Below, piece by piece: positions 5,312-8,287 of a stretch of 8,287 bases of DNA. Under the pieces are notes generated by a model that was not told the origin of the DNA, did no database searches, and saw only the letters and a list, made by a program, of their open reading frames with translations. The DNA lies in assembly GCA_959605475.1 (NCBI GenBank), contig CAUHFS010000070.1, positions 1-8,287 of the forward strand. The letters are read 5' to 3'. The position numbers and the translations under genes are program-made. The stretch's first letter is position 1; each line of letters starts with the position of its first letter. Source of the DNA: an uncultured Collinsella sp. GTDB taxonomy: Bacteria; Actinomycetota; Coriobacteriia; Coriobacteriales; Coriobacteriaceae.

Positions 5312-7210
5312 CTAATTCTTATCGGAGGCTTCGGCCTCGGCTGACTGTTCGGCGGTTTTCTCGGAATCTGACTCGGAGGTGGATTTCTGATCGGTGTTGT
5401 CGCGAATCGTTTGCGCGTCAATCACCTGACGGGTCTGCTCCTCGTCAATCTGATGGCGGTACTTGGAAATGGTGTCCTGCGCATCGTCGACACTCGTTTG
5501 CGGAATGCCTGCCTTCAGGCGGTTTTGCGTGTCTTCGGGCAGGTCGGATAGCTTGATACTGGTTTCGCTCTCGAGCCAGTGGAGTTCGACCCCGAGCGTC
5601 TTGCCGGGCAGGCCACGCCAGACGGCGACATTGCCGTGGTAGGTTCCCAAGTAATAGGAGCCGGTGACGCCCGTGTATGCCCAGATGCCTGCTACCAGCA
5701 CAAAGACAAGGGCCAAGATGGCGGCGATGGTGACATTGCGGCGTCGGAGGCGTTTTGCCTCGCGCATGACGCCGTCGTCGACCAGGTCGACGACCACCAC
5801 GGTCACATTGTCGTGGCCGCCGGCGGCGAGCGCCGCGTCCACCAAGTTGTCGACACAGATCTGTGCGGTCGAGGACTGCGTAGCGATGTTCTCGATATCG
5901 CTATCGGGAATCATGCTCGAAAGACCGTCGGAGCACAGAATCAGGCGGTCGCCTTCCTCGATGTGCAGGGTAAAGTGGTCGGCATACATGGCGGGATCCG
6001 AGCCCAGCGCGCGGGTGATGACCGAGCGGTTGGGGTGGACGCGGGCCTCGTCGGCCGTAATCTCGCCGGCATCCACGAGCTCCTCCACGTAGGAGTGGTC
6101 GCGGGTCACGCGGATGAGCGTGCCCTCGTGGAGCAGGTAGGCGCGCGAGTCGCCCACGTGGGCGATGGCGAGCGTGTCGTTTTCGATGTAGGCGCAGGTG
6201 GCCGTGCATCCCATGCCGGGTTTGCCCAGGCCGTTGAGGGCGGCCTCGATCACGGCGGCGTTGGCGGCCTCAACGGCTGCGGCCAGGCGCGCGGCGTCGG
6301 CGGACTGCGGCGCCGTCTTGGCGATGGTCTCGACGGCGATGGAGGATGCCACCTCGCCGGCGGCGTGTCCTCCCATGCCGTCGCACACGCAAAAGAGCGG
6401 CGACTGCACCAGATAGGAGTCCTCATTGTGCGGGCGTACACATCCGACGTCGGAGCGGGCGCCCCACATAAGCTGCGTGGTGGTGCCGGCGTCGTAGGTC
6501 GAGTCGGTTTCGATGCGCTCGTCGGTCAGCGGCTCAAAGCTCATGGTCGAGCCGGGATCTTTGAGCTTTGCCTCCACGGCGGCGACATCGATCTCGGCGG
6601 TGTCGCCGGGGGAGACGGTGTCGGCATCGTTGCCCGACTCGGCGTCGGAGATGTCCGGAAGGTTGAGATCTTCGGTTACGCGGTCGGCGGGATCGCCGTC
6701 CTGCTGCGGCTCGACAGCCGTCGGCTCGGGCGTCGAAAAGTGCGACGGCGCGGGCATGCTCTGGGGTTGAGCGGAGGGCTCGGGAGCTGCGGCGGGCGCG
6801 GCAACGGGCTGCTCGACTTCGGCAGGCGTTGCGGATGCGGGTACCGCCTCGCTTGTCGGGGCGACGGGGAATACCGGCGCGGCAGGCTCGGGGACTGCAA
6901 ACACGGCAGCGCTCTCGTTAATCGCCTCGGCGACGGGCTCGGCAAAGTGAGCCGGTGCGGGCGTTGTCTCCGGTTCCGCGGGCTGCTCGGCAGCGTGCGC
7001 GCCGATGGGGGCATCGAGCCGCTCGGTGTCGGCGTCCTCGTCATCGACGAGTGCCGGATATTCTTGAGTTACATGCGAAAGAGGCAGGGAGAACACGGTG
7101 TCCTCGGGCTCCACGGTCGCAGGGCGCGCCGGAGCGGCATGGGCCGGCGCAGCTGCGGGGGCAGTTGGCGTCTCGGGCATGGTTGCGGACTTGTTCTCCT
7201 CGTCGATCAT
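5312..7210 (-). CDS. pstP: Membrane-anchored PP2C Ser/Thr phosphatase, PstP type
   Basis: This 632-residue metal-dependent phosphatase is expected to dephosphorylate the PASTA kinase and its substrates. Residues 1-245 are a low-complexity Ala/Pro/Glu-rich extension. The PP2C domain spans about 248-475: RPHNED (259-264), DGMGGH (277-282), GDSRAY (353-358), the flap-like DHSYVEELVDAGEIT (371-385), SDGL (427-430) and GGHDN (464-468). The acidic residues that bind the metals are all present. A basic stretch (KRLRRRN) precedes one membrane helix (about 493-512). A roughly 110-residue outer part follows, with the YHGNVAVWRG and LSDLPEDT segments usual for actinobacterial PstP, then an acidic Ser-rich tail. 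The start overlaps the fhaB stop as ATGA, with AAGGTGA 7 nt upstream, which implies translational coupling. The long N-terminal extension is unusual, since family members normally begin near the catalytic domain. Confidence 0.95.
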   Translation of the reverse strand: MIDEENKSATMPETPTAPAAAPAHAAPARPATVEPEDTVFSLPLSHVTQEYPALVDDEDADTERLDAPIGAHAAEQPAEPETTPAPAHFAEPVAEAINESAAVFAVPEPAAPVFPVAPTSEAVPASATPAEVEQPVAAPAAAPEPSAQPQSMPAPSHFSTPEPTAVEPQQDGDPADRVTEDLNLPDISDAESGNDADTVSPGDTAEIDVAAVEAKLKDPGSTMSFEPLTDERIETDSTYDAGTTTQLMWGARSDVGCVRPHNEDSYLVQSPLFCVCDGMGGHAAGEVASSIAVETIAKTAPQSADAARLAAAVEAANAAVIEAALNGLGKPGMGCTATCAYIENDTLAIAHVGDSRAYLLHEGTLIRVTRDHSYVEELVDAGEITADEARVHPNRSVITRALGSDPAMYADHFTLHIEEGDRLILCSDGLSSMIPDSDIENIATQSSTAQICVDNLVDAALAAGGHDNVTVVVVDLVDDGVMREAKRLRRRNVTIAAILALVFVLVAGIWAYTGVTGSYYLGTYHGNVAVWRGLPGKTLGVELHWLESETSIKLSDLPEDTQNRLKAGIPQTSVDDAQDTISKYRHQIDEEQTRQVIDAQTIRDNTDQKSTSESDSEKTAEQSAEAEASDKN

Positions 7211-7623
7211 CGACGGTTCACCTTCATGACCACGTCGCCAATCTGGACCTCGTCACCCTCGCGCAGCGTTGCGGGCTCCACCAGCTGACGGCCGTTAACG
7301 AGCGTGCCGTTCAGCGAGTTGAGGTCTTCGATGATGAGTGCCGGGCCCTGCAGCGAAAAGCGTGCGTGCGAGGCCGAGACAAACGGTTCGTTGATGCAGA
7401 TGTCCGAGGACGGCGAGCGGCCCACGATGACGGGGCCGAGCATGTCTACATGGATGCCACGGATGCCGCGCGGACCCTTGTCCACATCGATCGTCCAGAT
7501 AGCGGAGTCACGGCGCTGGCCGCGTACGAGTCCCACGCCGGTTTTCATGACGGCGAACAGGAAGATGTAGAGCAGGGCGACCAGGACGATGCGGCCTGCA
7601 AAAAGGACGATATCGATGTTCAT
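7207..7623 (-). CDS. fhaB: FHA-domain membrane protein FhaB (FipA-like)
   Basis: This 138-residue protein has an N-terminal membrane helix (about 4-26) and a cytoplasmic FHA domain (about 45-137). Phosphothreonine-binding signatures are intact: GRS (68-70), SASHAR (83-88) and NSLNGT (102-107). Family knowledge: FhaB/FipA adaptors bind phosphorylated partners of the PASTA kinase and link it to division or elongation proteins. Its size is close to the mycobacterial homologue (about 155 residues). The ATG lies 6 nt after the fhaA stop, and its likely Shine-Dalgarno, AGGGG, ends 10 nt upstream inside the fhaA 3' end. Its stop overlaps the phosphatase start by 4 nt, so the three genes are translated as a coupled series. 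Confidence 0.93.
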   Translation of the reverse strand: MNIDIVLFAGRIVLVALLYIFLFAVMKTGVGLVRGQRRDSAIWTIDVDKGPRGIRGIHVDMLGPVIVGRSPSSDICINEPFVSASHARFSLQGPALIIEDLNSLNGTLVNGRQLVEPATLREGDEVQIGDVVMKVNRR

Positions 7624-7629
7624 AAGCGA

Positions 7630-8287
7630 CTATCCCCTAAATTCAAAGGTGCTCAGGCCAAACGTCAGCAGGTCGCCGTTGCGCAGCGGGCAGCGCGTGA
7701 TGCGGCGGTTGTTGACGAGCGTGCCGTTGGTGGAGTTGAGGTCTTCGATCGACCAGTCCGATCCGGTAAAGGTGAGCTGGGCGTGGCGGCGCGACACGTT
7801 GGGGTCGCGCAGGGCGATGTCCGAAACCGAGCGCTCGCGACCGATGGTTACCTGCGCGGAAGTGATGCTGTGGCTCTCGCCGCTCACGACGTCGACGAGC
7901 TGGGCGAGCGGGCGCTGCGGGGCGCGGGTGCTTGCCATGTTGGAGGCAATACCGGCCGCGGCGCCCAGGCCCACGGCGGCGCCGGTCGCGGCGGCTCCGC
8001 CCATGCCGACAAGCGCGTCGCGCGAGACGGTTTGTGGCACGGGAATGGGTGCGGCGGCGGGGTCGGGGACGTTGGGCGCAAAGGGATCGGGCGCGGCGAG
8101 CGGGTCGGGAGCGGCGGCACGGGGCGCCGGCTGCTGGGGCATGGCGGCGGGGTGCTGTTGTTGCGGAGCGGCGAATTGCTGCTTGCCGGCGCGGGGGGCG
8201 CTGACGGCACGGCTTGCGGCCGAGTTGGTCGGGCCCAGGCCATTCGGGGAGGCGCGCTCTTCCTCGTACAGGCGACCGAGTGGGGGG
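7630..8287 (-). CDS. fhaA: FhaA-like FHA-domain protein, C-terminal part
   Basis: The frame is open to the right window edge, giving 218 visible codons before the TAG stop; the N-terminus is missing. An ATG at 8142 is internal, because the reading continues upstream without a stop (LYEEERASPNGLGP and on). Visible order: a Pro/Ala/Gln-rich linker, a Gly/Ala segment (7933-8016) and a C-terminal FHA domain with GRE, SRRHA and NSTNGT. Position before fhaB and the FHA at the C-terminus match FhaA (Rv0020c-like), whose N-terminal DUF3662 domain would lie beyond the window; this is inferred from context. In mycobacteria FhaA binds kinase-phosphorylated cell-wall proteins such as MviN. Confidence 0.88.
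   Translation of the reverse strand, partial: PPLGRLYEEERASPNGLGPTNSAASRAVSAPRAGKQQFAAPQQQHPAAMPQQPAPRAAAPDPLAAPDPFAPNVPDPAAAPIPVPQTVSRDALVGMGGAAATGAAVGLGAAAGIASNMASTRAPQRPLAQLVDVVSGESHSITSAQVTIGRERSVSDIALRDPNVSRRHAQLTFTGSDWSIEDLNSTNGTLVNNRRITRCPLRNGDLLTFGLSTFEFRG

Noticed and set aside
5296..5421. N-terminal extension of the RodA-PBP fusion to an ATG at 5421
   Set aside because: The extension overlaps the phosphatase coding sequence, is Pro/Lys/Arg-rich and unlike any SEDS N-terminus. The 5295 start has a strong ribosome site and is followed directly by the first membrane helix.
4510..5556. 348-codon open frame on the plus strand
   Set aside because: It is antisense to the SEDS domain and the phosphatase 3' end, with an Asp/Gln/Arg/His-rich product lacking any fold signature. 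The 333-codon frame at 2836-3837 was rejected for the same reason.
5579..7288. 569-codon open frame on the plus strand
   Set aside because: It lies wholly antisense to the PP2C and fhaB genes, whose motifs are unmistakable. Its product is Gly/Arg/Val-rich with no recognisable domain, a usual by-product of GC-rich codon use.

Overview
The window is GC-rich and every supported gene lies on the minus strand, so transcription runs from high to low coordinates. It carries the serine/threonine-phosphorylation and cell-wall-elongation locus typical of Actinobacteria, in the order fhaA (partial) - fhaB - PP2C phosphatase - RodA/class B PBP - PASTA kinase. RodA and the PBP are one polypeptide, and no separate pknA lies between the PBP and pknB. 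From memory of family architecture, this points to the class Coriobacteriia (Collinsella, Olsenella or Atopobium relatives) rather than to mycobacteria or streptomycetes. No 16S rRNA or other marker is present to settle it.

Layout from right to left. 8287-7630 is the 3' part of an FhaA-like protein: a Pro/Ala/Gln-rich linker, a Gly/Ala segment and an FHA domain, with the N-terminus beyond the window. 7623-7207 is FhaB, one membrane helix plus an FHA domain. It overlaps the next gene by ATGA. 7210-5312 is a membrane-anchored PP2C phosphatase with an unusual Ala/Pro/Glu-rich N-terminal extension of about 245 residues. 5295-2425 is a 956-residue SEDS glycosyltransferase fused to a class B penicillin-binding protein. 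2424-2293 is a 132-nt spacer with a strong hairpin but no convincing promoter or terminator. 2292-331 is a PknB-type kinase with four PASTA repeats. 278-239 is a rho-independent terminator closing the operon. 224-1 holds two copies of a 128-nt-period repeat with an internal hairpin; it appears to continue past the left edge.

How the genes fit together (established roles in Actinobacteria, transferred here by domain content): the kinase senses muropeptides or lipid II through its PASTA repeats and phosphorylates cell-wall proteins on threonine. The two FHA proteins read phosphothreonine. The PP2C enzyme reverses the marks. The RodA-PBP fusion carries both the glycan-polymerising and the peptide-crosslinking activity of elongation. 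Spacings of -4, 6 and 16 nt show that fhaA to the fusion is one tight operon. pknB probably belongs to it by read-through across the 132-nt spacer. The operon promoter must lie to the right of the window.
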